A DNA stretch of 22,415 nt, taken from the NCBI GenBank assembly GCA_945906015.1, contig CAMDQV010000005.1:1-22415 (forward strand), in the 5' to 3' direction. The notes below the pieces were generated by a model that was not told where the DNA came from, searched no databases, and saw nothing but the letters and a program-made list of their open reading frames with translations. Shown here piece by piece: positions 15,524 through 22,415 of the stretch; positions within the stretch are counted from its first letter, which is position 1, and each line of letters opens with the position of its first letter. The position numbers and the translations under genes were made by a program. Source of the stretch: Pedobacter schmidteae (GTDB lineage: Bacteria > Bacteroidota > Bacteroidia > Sphingobacteriales > Sphingobacteriaceae).

Positions 15524-16858
15524 TCAAACAATTAACGCAAGGACAGCTTTTTCAACTTTCTCAAAATTAAATCCGGATAAGACCCCATTAAAGGAATCGC
15601 GGATCTGCTCATTACACAAATTTCCAATACTGCCTTCATGGGTATGCTTTACACTTGAAGGTGCTTTAAATTCACCCTTTTGAATGGCTATACCAACATT
15701 TTTATAGGCTTCACGGAATGGCACACCATTCAATACTTCTTGGTTTACCGCATCCACACTGAACAGATAAGCATATTTTTCATCTTTTAGAATATCCTCT
15801 TTAATTTGAATAGACTGAAGCATGAAGGCGGTCATTTCCAGGCACTCATTTAAAGACTTGAATGCCGGAAATAGATTTTCCTTCAGCAATTGAAGATCGC
15901 GATGGTAGCCTGATGGCAAGTTAGTGGTCATCAGAGCGATCTCATTGGGTAAAGCCTGTATCTTATTACATCTTGCACGGATTAGTTCAAAAACATCCGG
16001 GTTTTTCTTATGTGGCATGATGCTCGAACCGGTGGTCAGCTGATCCGGAAAGCTGATAAATGCAAAATTCTGATTAATGAAAAGACAGGCATCCATTGCA
16101 AGTTTTGCCAGAGTAGCTGCCACTGATGACATGGCCTGCGCCAGAATCCGTTCAGTTTTTCCACGGCCCATTTGTGCATAAACTACATTAAAGTTCAACG
16201 AATCAAAGCCTAATAACTCGGTGGTCATGGTACGGTTCAAAGGAAAAGAAGATCCATATCCGGCAGCTGAACCTAATGGATTCTTATTACACACCTTCCA
16301 GGCTGCAAGCATCAGCTCCATATCATCAACAAGGCTCTCTGCATAAGCACCAAACCAAAGCCCGAAAGAAGAGGGCATTGCGATCTGCAAATGAGTATAT
16401 CCTGGAAGTAATTTATTTTTATGCTCCTCACTCTGATTGATCAATTGATTAAAAAGTAGTTCTGTATTTTTAACGATTCCCTGAATTTCACTCCTGAACA
16501 ATAGTTTAAGGTCTAGCAGAACCTGATCATTCCGTGATCTTCCGCTATGGATCTTTTTACCGGCATCTCCAACCCTACGGGTAAGTACTAGCTCAACTTG
16601 TGAATGAACATCTTCTACATCAGCCTCAATACTGAATTTACCGTCCTGAATTTCTTTAAATATTACTTTCAATCCGGCCTGAACTTGATCCAGGTCATTT
16701 TTATCTAAAAGACCTATACTTTCAAGCATTCGGGTATGCGCCAATGAGCCTAAAACATCAAAAGCAGCAAGCTGATTATCTAGTTCTCTGTCATTCCCTA
16801 CTGTAAACTTTTCTACTGAACGTTCGGTTTTTGTATCTTTTTGCCAGAGCTTGCTCAT
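15524..16858 (-). CDS. argH: Argininosuccinate lyase
   Basis: This 444-aa enzyme splits argininosuccinate into arginine and fumarate, the last step of arginine synthesis. The superfamily signature GSSIMPHKKNPD (residues 277-288) carries the catalytic serine region. HSGRSRNDQV (104-113) and GYTHLQ with His156 form the rest of the shared active site of the tetramer. Length is close to the usual 450-470 aa. A 161-bp gap separates it from argE upstream. The gap contains only a weak 5-bp hairpin at 16919-16933, so I expect continued transcription from the operon. Confidence 0.96.
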   Translation of the reverse strand: MSKLWQKDTKTERSVEKFTVGNDRELDNQLAAFDVLGSLAHTRMLESIGLLDKNDLDQVQAGLKVIFKEIQDGKFSIEADVEDVHSQVELVLTRRVGDAGKKIHSGRSRNDQVLLDLKLLFRSEIQGIVKNTELLFNQLINQSEEHKNKLLPGYTHLQIAMPSSFGLWFGAYAESLVDDMELMLAAWKVCNKNPLGSAAGYGSSFPLNRTMTTELLGFDSLNFNVVYAQMGRGKTERILAQAMSSVAATLAKLAMDACLFINQNFAFISFPDQLTTGSSIMPHKKNPDVFELIRARCNKIQALPNEIALMTTNLPSGYHRDLQLLKENLFPAFKSLNECLEMTAFMLQSIQIKEDILKDEKYAYLFSVDAVNQEVLNGVPFREAYKNVGIAIQKGEFKAPSSVKHTHEGSIGNLCNEQIRDSFNGVLSGFNFEKVEKAVLALIV

Positions 16859-17019
16859 AGTATCGCTTTGAAATTTGTAAAATATTATTTTTTATGGTTT
16901 TCCATTCGGAATCAAAATACTGTAAAAAACAGTGTTTCTACTATACCCATTGTGAATGTTCATGTGCTGACCTAATAATTCGCTAACACTTTCTAAACAA
17001 ACATTCAGATCTTTTTCCA

Positions 17020-18084
17020 TCACACAATCTCTGTCAATAATTTTATGTAGAGGTCAATCCCTTCTTCAATTTCATTTAGATAAATAAACTCATCAGCCAT
17101 ATGTGAACGGGCAGAATCTCCAGGACCCATTTTTAGTGAGGGGATATCCAATAATGCTTGATCACTTGTTGTAGGCGAACCATAGGTTTCTCTGCCCAAA
17201 GCAATTCCTGCCATAACAATCGGATGGTCGGTACTAATTGAAGACGGCTTTAACCGAGTAGATCTAGGATTAACATCACATTCTACATTCTGACCTATAA
17301 TTTTCAGTACCTCCTCATTACGATAGGCATCAGTTACTCTTACATCAACTATAAATTTGCAGACAGCTGGCACAACATTATGTTGTGAGCCCGCTTCAAT
17401 AACTGTGACACTCATTTTTATCGGTCCAAACAAACTTGATTTTTTTGCAAATTCATACGTTTTAAACCACTCAATATCTTTCATTGCCTTATATATGGCA
17501 TTATCACCTTCATGGCGGGCAGCATGACCTGCTCTACCGTGGGCAACACAATCCAAGACCATTAAACCACGCTCGGCAATAGCGAGCTGCATTAAAGTTG
17601 GCTCAGCCACAATGGCAAATTCAAGCTGACCCAGTTCAGGAAGTATAAGCTCAATACCATTATTACCAGAAATTTCCTCCTCTGCAGTTATAGCCAGGCA
17701 AAGGTTATATTTTAGGTTCTTGTCATTATAAAAATGAATAAATACAGCAATAAGTGATACAATACAGCCTCCCGCATCATTACTCCCCAAACCAAATAAT
17801 TTACCATCAACAATGTCGGCTGCAAAAGGGTCTTTAGAGTATCCTGGATTTGGCATTACTGTATCATGATGCGTATTGAGCAAAATTGTTGGCTTTTTTG
17901 AATCAAAATGCTCATTATATGCCCATACATTATTAAGTATCCGATGAGTTTTTACTGCACGATCCTCCAAAAACTGCTCAATTGCCGAGGCAGTTTTATG
18001 CTCTTCTTTACTCAATGAAGGGATGCTGATTAGCTTACGTAATAAATCAACACTGTCATCAAACAGTTTACTAGCCATTTTCAT
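17020..18084 (-). CDS. argE: M20-family N-acyl amino acid deacylase (ArgE-like)
   Basis: This 354-aa zinc hydrolase of the M20/ArgE/DapE family removes the acyl group from an arginine-pathway intermediate. Metal and catalytic residues appear in order: H72-x-D74 in NTHHDTV, Asp103 in SNDAGG, Glu135-Glu136 in TAEEEISG, Glu161 in VAEP and His328 in ARSHMADEF. Because the operon carries an N-acylornithine carbamoyltransferase, the expected substrate is N-acylcitrulline (N-succinyl- or N-acetyl-), not acetylornithine. The start ATG overlaps the proC stop by one base (TAATG), which suggests translational coupling. An ATG two codons later is possible. Confidence 0.9.
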   Translation of the reverse strand: MKMASKLFDDSVDLLRKLISIPSLSKEEHKTASAIEQFLEDRAVKTHRILNNVWAYNEHFDSKKPTILLNTHHDTVMPNPGYSKDPFAADIVDGKLFGLGSNDAGGCIVSLIAVFIHFYNDKNLKYNLCLAITAEEEISGNNGIELILPELGQLEFAIVAEPTLMQLAIAERGLMVLDCVAHGRAGHAARHEGDNAIYKAMKDIEWFKTYEFAKKSSLFGPIKMSVTVIEAGSQHNVVPAVCKFIVDVRVTDAYRNEEVLKIIGQNVECDVNPRSTRLKPSSISTDHPIVMAGIALGRETYGSPTTSDQALLDIPSLKMGPGDSARSHMADEFIYLNEIEEGIDLYIKLLTEIV

Positions 18085-18899
18085 TAGTCGTTTGTATATA
18101 ATTCACCAGCCTTTTGAGCCGATAATTTAATCCCCTTAATCATGGATGAACTAAAACCATTATGCTCCATTTCATTCAATCCGGCAATGGTACAACCTTT
18201 TGGAGAGGTAACCTTATCGATTTCATGCTCCGGGTGACTATTCAACTCCAGCAACAAAGAGGCTGCCCCTTTGGCGGTTTGAGCGGCCATTCTGAGTGCC
18301 TCATCAGCATGAAAACCAATTTCAACCCCTCCCTGAGATGCCGCACGAACAGCTCTCAAAAAGAAAGCTACGCCACAAGCACATAAAGCTGTTGCCGAAG
18401 TCATCAGTTCTTCATTGATCTTGATTACTTCACCTACAGTCTTGAACATTTTTATAACCTCTGCAATATTTTCAACCTCTGCATTATCGGATGCAATACA
18501 GGTCATTGATTCGCCGATTGCAATCGCTGTATTAGGCATTGCCCTAACCACCTGAACATTATTGCCCAGTTTTGCGCGAATATCTGCACAGCTAACTCCA
18601 GAAATCACGGAGATTACCAGATGCTTTGCAGGATCAATAGCCCCTGCAATCTTTTCGAGCAAAATATTAAGCTGCTGGGGTAATACAGCAAGAATAATGA
18701 AAGATGAGTCTGCAACAGCTGCGAAGTTATCATCGCTCACCTTGAAACCCTGTTGTTGTTGTGTTGATAAATGCTGAACATTACGGCGTGTGAGCGTAAT
18801 ATCTCCGGGTAGGCAATAATCAGATTTTACCAGGCCTTTAGCCAGTGACATACCAATATTACCGCTTCCTAAAATTGCTGTTTTCTTCGATGTGCTCAT
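18084..18899 (-). CDS. proC: Pyrroline-5-carboxylate reductase
   Basis: This 271-aa NAD(P)H-dependent enzyme reduces 1-pyrroline-5-carboxylate to proline. The N-terminal Rossmann motif is AILGSGNIGMSLAKGL. The C-terminal dimerisation helix region carries the conserved A-x-x-x-x-G-A-A and SPKGCTIAGLNEME segments typical of ProC. It lies inside the arginine operon, 1 bp after argB and overlapping argE by one base, so it is certainly co-transcribed. Ornithine and glutamate semialdehyde connect the two pathways. Here the acyl route avoids free ornithine, so a shared supply of glutamate-derived intermediates is the likelier reason for grouping. Confidence 0.95.
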   Translation of the reverse strand: MSTSKKTAILGSGNIGMSLAKGLVKSDYCLPGDITLTRRNVQHLSTQQQQGFKVSDDNFAAVADSSFIILAVLPQQLNILLEKIAGAIDPAKHLVISVISGVSCADIRAKLGNNVQVVRAMPNTAIAIGESMTCIASDNAEVENIAEVIKMFKTVGEVIKINEELMTSATALCACGVAFFLRAVRAASQGGVEIGFHADEALRMAAQTAKGAASLLLELNSHPEHEIDKVTSPKGCTIAGLNEMEHNGFSSSMIKGIKLSAQKAGELYTND

Positions 18900-18900
18900 A

Positions 18901-19722
18901 TTACTTAGTTAATCTTGTTCCAAAATTATGTTCATTCAATAAAGATAAAGAGTCTGATTTTCCAATATAAACCTCTTTCAATCCTTGGTCAATCGCTTCA
19001 AAAGCATTATCGAGTTTGGGTATCATGCCTTCATTGATAATTCCCTGCCTCTTCAATTCGTGATAGTAAGGTTGATCAATCAACTTGATCAGGGAGCTAT
19101 CATCCTCAACATTCATGAGCACCCCAGCCTTTTCGAAACAATAAATAAGTGATGTTTCATAGAGTTTTGCCATTGAAACCGCAATTATAGATGCAATTGT
19201 ATCTGCATTGGTATTAAGTAGTTGTCCGTTACCATCATGAGTGATCGCAGAAAAAACAGGGGTAAAACCTGCTTCTAATAGCTTAAAAAGCGCCTCTGAA
19301 TCAACAGATGTATCATCCAGATCGCCTACAAAACCATAATCAACGAGTATATCGGCGCCTTTTTCTTCTGAAAAAACCTTAACCAGGGGACGTTTTTTTG
19401 CGCGTATAAAGTTTCCATCAGCCCCTGTAAGACCGATTGCATTGCATTGATCATTCTGCAGAGCAGCAATAATATTTTTATTGATTAATCCAGAATAGAC
19501 CATCGTTACAATCTTGAGGGTCTCTCCATCAGTTACCCGGCGCCCCTCGATCAATTTTGATTTGATACCCAGGTCTGTGGAAAGCTTGGTGGCAATTTTA
19601 CCGCCACCGTGTATCAGAATCTTATCGCCTTTCAATGCAGAAAAGTCCGACAAAAAATTCATCAGATTTTCCGGATCATCAATAACATTCCCCCCAATTT
19701 TTATGACATATAAAGGTTTCAT
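18901..19722 (-). CDS. argB: N-acetylglutamate (or N-succinylglutamate) kinase
   Basis: This 273-aa amino acid kinase phosphorylates the gamma-carboxyl of N-acylglutamate, the second step of arginine synthesis. Visible motifs are YVIKIGGNVI at the N-terminus, ILIHGGGK for phosphate binding, a GRRVTD segment, and the C-terminal half LLNTNADTIASIIAVSMA containing the acyl-glutamate pocket. It overlaps argF' by 4 bp (ATGA type) and precedes proC by 1 bp. I see no clear N-terminal extension of the kind used for arginine-sensitive regulation. If the pathway uses succinylated intermediates, as the ArgF' residue suggests, its substrate would be N-succinylglutamate. Confidence 0.94.
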   Translation of the reverse strand: MKPLYVIKIGGNVIDDPENLMNFLSDFSALKGDKILIHGGGKIATKLSTDLGIKSKLIEGRRVTDGETLKIVTMVYSGLINKNIIAALQNDQCNAIGLTGADGNFIRAKKRPLVKVFSEEKGADILVDYGFVGDLDDTSVDSEALFKLLEAGFTPVFSAITHDGNGQLLNTNADTIASIIAVSMAKLYETSLIYCFEKAGVLMNVEDDSSLIKLIDQPYYHELKRQGIINEGMIPKLDNAFEAIDQGLKEVYIGKSDSLSLLNEHNFGTRLTK

Positions 19723-20681
19723 TTCAGTGTCTCAAGCATATTTTTAAGTATCGTTTGCGCCGACCATACCCGATTAGCTGCTTCTTTGATCACAAGCGAA
19801 TGCGGTCCATCTAGCACTTCGGCCGAAAGCTCGAAATCACGACGCACAGGCAGACAGTGCATGACCTTAGCCTCATTGGTTTGTTCGAGCTTCTTATGTG
19901 TTATCATCCATGATTCTGCTCCATGAACGGTTTTGCCGTAATCATGATAAGATGACCAGTTTTTGGCATAAACAAAGTCGGCACCTTGTAGCGCAGTATC
20001 CTGATCATATTCAATTTCTGCTCCGGGAGTGAACTTTTCAGCTAACTCTAATCCATGGGGATGAGTAATCACGAAATCAACCATCCCATCAGCCTGTGCT
20101 CTGCACATCCACTCTGAAAATGAATTCGGAACAGCCTGAGGCACCGATTTTACATGCGGCGCCCAGGTTAATACCACTTTAGGCTTTGCAGTCTTTTTAT
20201 ATTCTTCAATAGTTATCAAATCGGCAAAGCTCTGTAGAGGGTGCAGTGTTGCACTCTCCAAAGAAATCACAGGAACACCACTAAACTTAACGAACTTATT
20301 GAACAAACCCTCACTATAATCTTCATCACGATTCTGCAATTTAGGAAAAGAACGGAAGCCCAGTATATCACAATACTGACCCATTACAGCTGCTGCTTCG
20401 CGGATATGTTCTACTGTTGTACCGTTCATCACAACACCGTCTTCAGTCTCTAATGCCCAGCCTTCTTTATCCAGATTCATCACCATGACACTCATTCCCA
20501 GATTCAAGGCTGCTTTTTGAGTGCTTAAACGGGTACGCAAACTTGGATTCAAAAATACCAGCCCAAGAGTTTTGTTTTTACCCAGACTTTGATTTGCAAA
20601 AGGATCTGCCTTTTGAATCAGTGCCTGTTCTACAGAACCTTTCAGGTCAGTGATATCGTTTACAGAAGAAAATAATTTCAT
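19719..20681 (-). CDS. argF': N-acylornithine carbamoyltransferase (probably N-succinylornithine)
   Basis: This 320-aa transcarbamylase transfers carbamoyl phosphate to an N-acylornithine, giving N-acylcitrulline. The carbamoyl-phosphate motif is FLNPSLRTR rather than the STRTR of ordinary OTCases. HPLQSFADL and MHCLPVRR are further active-site segments. The FLNPSLRTR, YAKNWSSY and KTVHGAESW features mark the acetyl/succinyl-ornithine subfamily. The residue that decides acyl specificity, Glu92 in Xanthomonas AOTCase and Pro90 in Bacteroides fragilis SOTCase, is Val90 here (GTTVEHIREA). Val at this site favours succinylornithine. The gene overlaps argB by 4 bp. A degenerate heptad repeat lies just upstream, at 20690-20731. 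Confidence 0.92.
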   Translation of the reverse strand: MKLFSSVNDITDLKGSVEQALIQKADPFANQSLGKNKTLGLVFLNPSLRTRLSTQKAALNLGMSVMVMNLDKEGWALETEDGVVMNGTTVEHIREAAAVMGQYCDILGFRSFPKLQNRDEDYSEGLFNKFVKFSGVPVISLESATLHPLQSFADLITIEEYKKTAKPKVVLTWAPHVKSVPQAVPNSFSEWMCRAQADGMVDFVITHPHGLELAEKFTPGAEIEYDQDTALQGADFVYAKNWSSYHDYGKTVHGAESWMITHKKLEQTNEAKVMHCLPVRRDFELSAEVLDGPHSLVIKEAANRVWSAQTILKNMLETLK

Positions 20682-20689
20682 GTTTTAGA

Positions 20690-20731
20690 GCTAAAAGATA
20701 AAAGTACAAAGCATAAAGCTAGAAAGCACGC
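20690..20731. repeat. Degenerate heptad repeat upstream of argF'
   Basis: Six 7-bp units (gctaaaa, gataaaa, gtacaaa, gcataaa, gctagaa, agcacgc) begin 8 bp upstream of the argF' start codon (20681, minus strand). They are more diverged than the gmk and nadD arrays but keep the exact period. Confidence 0.6.
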
Positions 20732-20796
20732 ATATTCCAATACCATTCGATGAGCTTTTTTCCATACTTCAATCATTGTATAATATTTCATAATAA

Positions 20797-21930
20797 TTAC
20801 GCTTTCAGCTCTTTACTAAGTGCCTCTAAGAATTGATCAGCATGCGCTTTTGTTATGTTCAAAGCGGGCAATAGCCTGATAACATTTGGCTTTGCCTCTC
20901 CCGTAAATATACGATGTTTGAAAAGCAAATCTTTTTTTACGTGGCTATACTCATCAGGAAGATCAATACCAATCATTAAACCCCTGCCACGAACGTCAGT
21001 GATCTTTTCAAACTTCTTGAGCTCTGAAATTAAATAGTCGCCAACTTCTTGAGCATTTTTCATCAGATTATCCTTTTCCATAACTTCAAGCACAGCAAGA
21101 GCCGCTGCACATGCCAGGTGATTCCCGCCAAAAGTTGTTCCCAGTTCACCATGCCAAGGCTTGAACTTTGGAGAGATAGCAATTGCCCCTATAGGGAAAC
21201 CATTACCCATTCCTTTTGCCATAGAGTAGACATCAGCTTCAATGCCTGCATAATCATGGGCGTAAAAATTACCGGTACGGCCATACCCGCATTGTACCGA
21301 ATCAGCAATATAAACTGCATTATACTGATCGCATAGTGTTCTAATTTTTTGAAGAAAGCTTTTTGACGCCTCCCTAATTCCACCAACACCCTGAATACCT
21401 TCAATGATTACCGAAGATATCTCATGGCCAAATGCTTTGAATGTATCTTCCAATGCCTGCTCATCATTAAAGGGAAGAAAAGTTACATTATCGGTCTGGT
21501 TAACTGCTGCAATAATCTTTGGATTATCTGTAGCGGCAACCGCCAGTGAAGTTCGCCCGTGAAAACCTCCTTTGAAAGCGATGATTTTTTTTCGGTTATT
21601 GTAAAAAGAAGCAAGTTTAAGTGCATTTTCATTTGCTTCAGCACCTGAATTACATAAAAATAACTGAAAATCAGACTTGCCAGACAATTTACCAAGTTTC
21701 TCAGCCAACTCTTGTTGCAAAGAAATAATTACTGAATTAGAATAGAAAGCTACCTTATTCAGCTGATCTGTAAGCCTTTTTACATAATGCGGATGCGTAT
21801 GACCAATTGAGATCACCGCATGACCTCCATATAGATCCAGGTATTCATCACCATTGGCATCCCAGACTGTACTGCCGCTAGCTGTTACAATTTCTATTGG
21901 GTTAAGTGGGTATACGTCGAATAGTTTCAT
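20797..21930 (-). CDS. argD: Acetylornithine / succinylornithine aminotransferase
   Basis: This 377-aa class III aminotransferase converts N-acylglutamate semialdehyde and glutamate to N-acylornithine and 2-oxoglutarate. The PLP-binding lysine is Lys239 in SMAKGMGNGFPIGA, with Asp210 in YIADSVQCGYGRTG. NSGAEANENALKLA (94-107) is a family hallmark. I start at ATG 21930, giving MKLFDVYPLNPIE. The frame is open to 21978, but those 16 residues are a read-through of heptad repeat DNA (LITYYLKLITI) and have no family counterpart. The gene follows the four-helix-bundle gene and precedes argF' by 115 bp. It can serve either acetyl or succinyl intermediates. Confidence 0.95.
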   Translation of the reverse strand: MKLFDVYPLNPIEIVTASGSTVWDANGDEYLDLYGGHAVISIGHTHPHYVKRLTDQLNKVAFYSNSVIISLQQELAEKLGKLSGKSDFQLFLCNSGAEANENALKLASFYNNRKKIIAFKGGFHGRTSLAVAATDNPKIIAAVNQTDNVTFLPFNDEQALEDTFKAFGHEISSVIIEGIQGVGGIREASKSFLQKIRTLCDQYNAVYIADSVQCGYGRTGNFYAHDYAGIEADVYSMAKGMGNGFPIGAIAISPKFKPWHGELGTTFGGNHLACAAALAVLEVMEKDNLMKNAQEVGDYLISELKKFEKITDVRGRGLMIGIDLPDEYSHVKKDLLFKHRIFTGEAKPNVIRLLPALNITKAHADQFLEALSKELKA

Positions 21931-21940
21931 TTTTATTATA

Positions 21941-21968
21941 GTTATAAGTTTTAAGTAGTAGGTTATAA
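21941..21968. repeat. Heptad repeat between argD and the four-helix-bundle gene
   Basis: Four 7-bp units (gttataa, gttttaa, gtagtag, gttataa) with a partial fifth fill most of the 49-bp gap. They belong to the same sequence family as the arrays before gmk (GTTRTAR and, inverted, GTAATAR). The array begins 10 bp upstream of the argD start codon. Confidence 0.8.
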
Positions 21969-21979
21969 GTTTTTCCAAC

Positions 21980-22333
21980 CTAAGGCCTAACTTTTTTTAT
22001 TAATGATATTAACATTGCCTTAACCTCATTTATAGCTTTTTCTGAAAGCAGATGATCATCAATTGATAAGTAACCGAGATCTTTTGACAGAAGAAGTAAG
22101 TATTCAGTTTCGTTAGCTGAACCCAAGGCAATATTCAAAAATCTTCCAAGGTCTTTATTAGAATTCTTACCACAACCTTCAGCTATATTTGCAGGGATTG
22201 AAGTTGAAGATCTTTTAATCTGACTTGTTAAAGAATAAATTTCTTCTTTCGGAAAACCTTTAGTGAGGCCGTAAATTTTAAGGGTAATCTCGTGTGATTT
22301 AACCCACACATTTAAGTTTTTATAATTTTGCAT
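21980..22333 (-). CDS. Four-helix-bundle protein (23S rRNA intervening-sequence / S23 family)
   Basis: This 117-aa helical protein matches the four-helix-bundle family first named from 23S rRNA intervening sequences. Typical phrases are NLNVWVKSHEITLKIYGLT at the start, QIKRSSTSIPANIAEG in the middle, LNIALGSANETEYLL, and a final helix ending in a basic tail. Members form pentamers and some are thought to bind nucleic acid. The function is unknown for most. It interrupts the arg operon between argC and argD, and a heptad repeat lies immediately after its TAG stop. It has no visible promoter of its own and probably travels with the operon transcript. It has no link to arginine chemistry that I can see. 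Confidence 0.9.
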   Translation of the reverse strand: MQNYKNLNVWVKSHEITLKIYGLTKGFPKEEIYSLTSQIKRSSTSIPANIAEGCGKNSNKDLGRFLNIALGSANETEYLLLLSKDLGYLSIDDHLLSEKAINEVKAMLISLIKKVRP

Positions 22334-22369
22334 TCATAAACTTAAAAAATCTGATTAAGCCAATATAAT

Positions 22370-22415
22370 TTAGTTAGCCATCGGTCCTAGATTTAACCCC
22401 ATCGTCGAAAGCCCG
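22370..22415 (-). CDS. argC: Probable C-terminus of N-acetyl-gamma-glutamyl-phosphate reductase (partial)
   Basis: One minus-strand frame entering at the right edge reads GLSTMGLNLGPMAN and stops with TAA at 22372-22370. ArgC proteins end with a MFGL-x(2-3)-GLxLxP-type tail, and this fits. ArgC is also the enzyme expected just before argD in the operon. Only 14 codons are visible and a second frame is open as well, so the call depends on this short motif and context. Confidence 0.55.
   Translation of the reverse strand, partial: GLSTMGLNLGPMAN

Noticed and set aside
16919..16933. Hairpin ACTGT-AAAAA-ACAGT between argE and argH as a terminator
   Set aside because: The stem is only 5 bp, has no G-C rich core and no proper T-run, and lies inside an apparent operon.
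21931..21978. Upstream in-frame start that would lengthen ArgD by 16 residues
   Set aside because: The added residues are translated heptad repeat, and the family N-terminus begins at the ATG at 21930.
21980..22333. Diversity-generating retroelement accessory protein (Avd)
   Set aside because: Avd shares the four-helix-bundle fold, but there is no reverse transcriptase, template repeat or variable repeat in the window.
22374..22415. Alternative frame at the right edge (ending in GVKSRTDG then stop)
   Set aside because: It is also open, but it lacks the GLxLxP-type tail of ArgC that the neighbouring frame shows and that operon order predicts.

Overview
The window looks like chromosomal DNA of a member of the Bacteroidota, most likely a Sphingobacteriia-type organism (Pedobacter/Solitalea-like). 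The reasons are an AT-rich composition, TAnnTTTG-type -7 promoter boxes, little Shine-Dalgarno sequence, an IPExxxVDY-family gene next to pyruvate kinase, an ArgF'-type N-acylornithine carbamoyltransferase inside an arg operon, and a CarboxypepD-regulatory-like secreted protein. Nearly all genes are housekeeping. I see no phage, IS element, CRISPR array, rRNA or tRNA.

Layout, left to right. (1) 1-85, minus: first codons of a probable secreted glutathione-peroxidase-like protein. (2) 355-3672, minus: class II (B12) ribonucleotide reductase nrdJ, with its own terminator, and a promoter preceded by a perfect 13-bp inverted repeat carrying DnaA-box-like sequences. (3) 3984-5901, minus: IPExxxVDY protein then pyruvate kinase, ending in a strong hairpin terminator. 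(4) 6050-9123, plus: acpP-fabF-rnc-acyltransferase, a lipid and RNA-processing cluster diverging from (3). (5) 9120-9893, minus: secreted CarboxypepD-reg-like protein, tail to tail with the acyltransferase through overlapping stop codons. (6) 9998-13007, plus: yicC-gmk-nadD-miaE-like, with large 7-bp tandem arrays directly before gmk and nadD. (7) 13008-13335: intergenic, with a dispersed inverted-repeat element. (8) 13336-14046, minus: RsmI/YraL-like methyltransferase. (9) 14216 to the right edge, minus: an arginine operon in the order argC (C-terminal codons only), four-helix-bundle protein, argD, argF', argB, proC, argE, argH, then a class I aminotransferase.

The arg genes form the N-acylated route. 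ArgB and ArgC reduce N-acylglutamate and ArgD makes N-acylornithine. ArgF' carbamoylates it to N-acylcitrulline, ArgE removes the acyl group, and ArgH forms arginine after ArgG, which is not in the window. The ArgF' specificity residue is Val90, which points to succinylated rather than acetylated intermediates.

The least ordinary material is intergenic. A family of degenerate heptanucleotide tandem repeats occurs at five places. Two arrays of exactly 16 units (112 bp each) stop 4-5 nt before the start codons of the essential genes gmk and nadD, taking the place of any ribosome binding site. I did not find a clear new multi-gene system.
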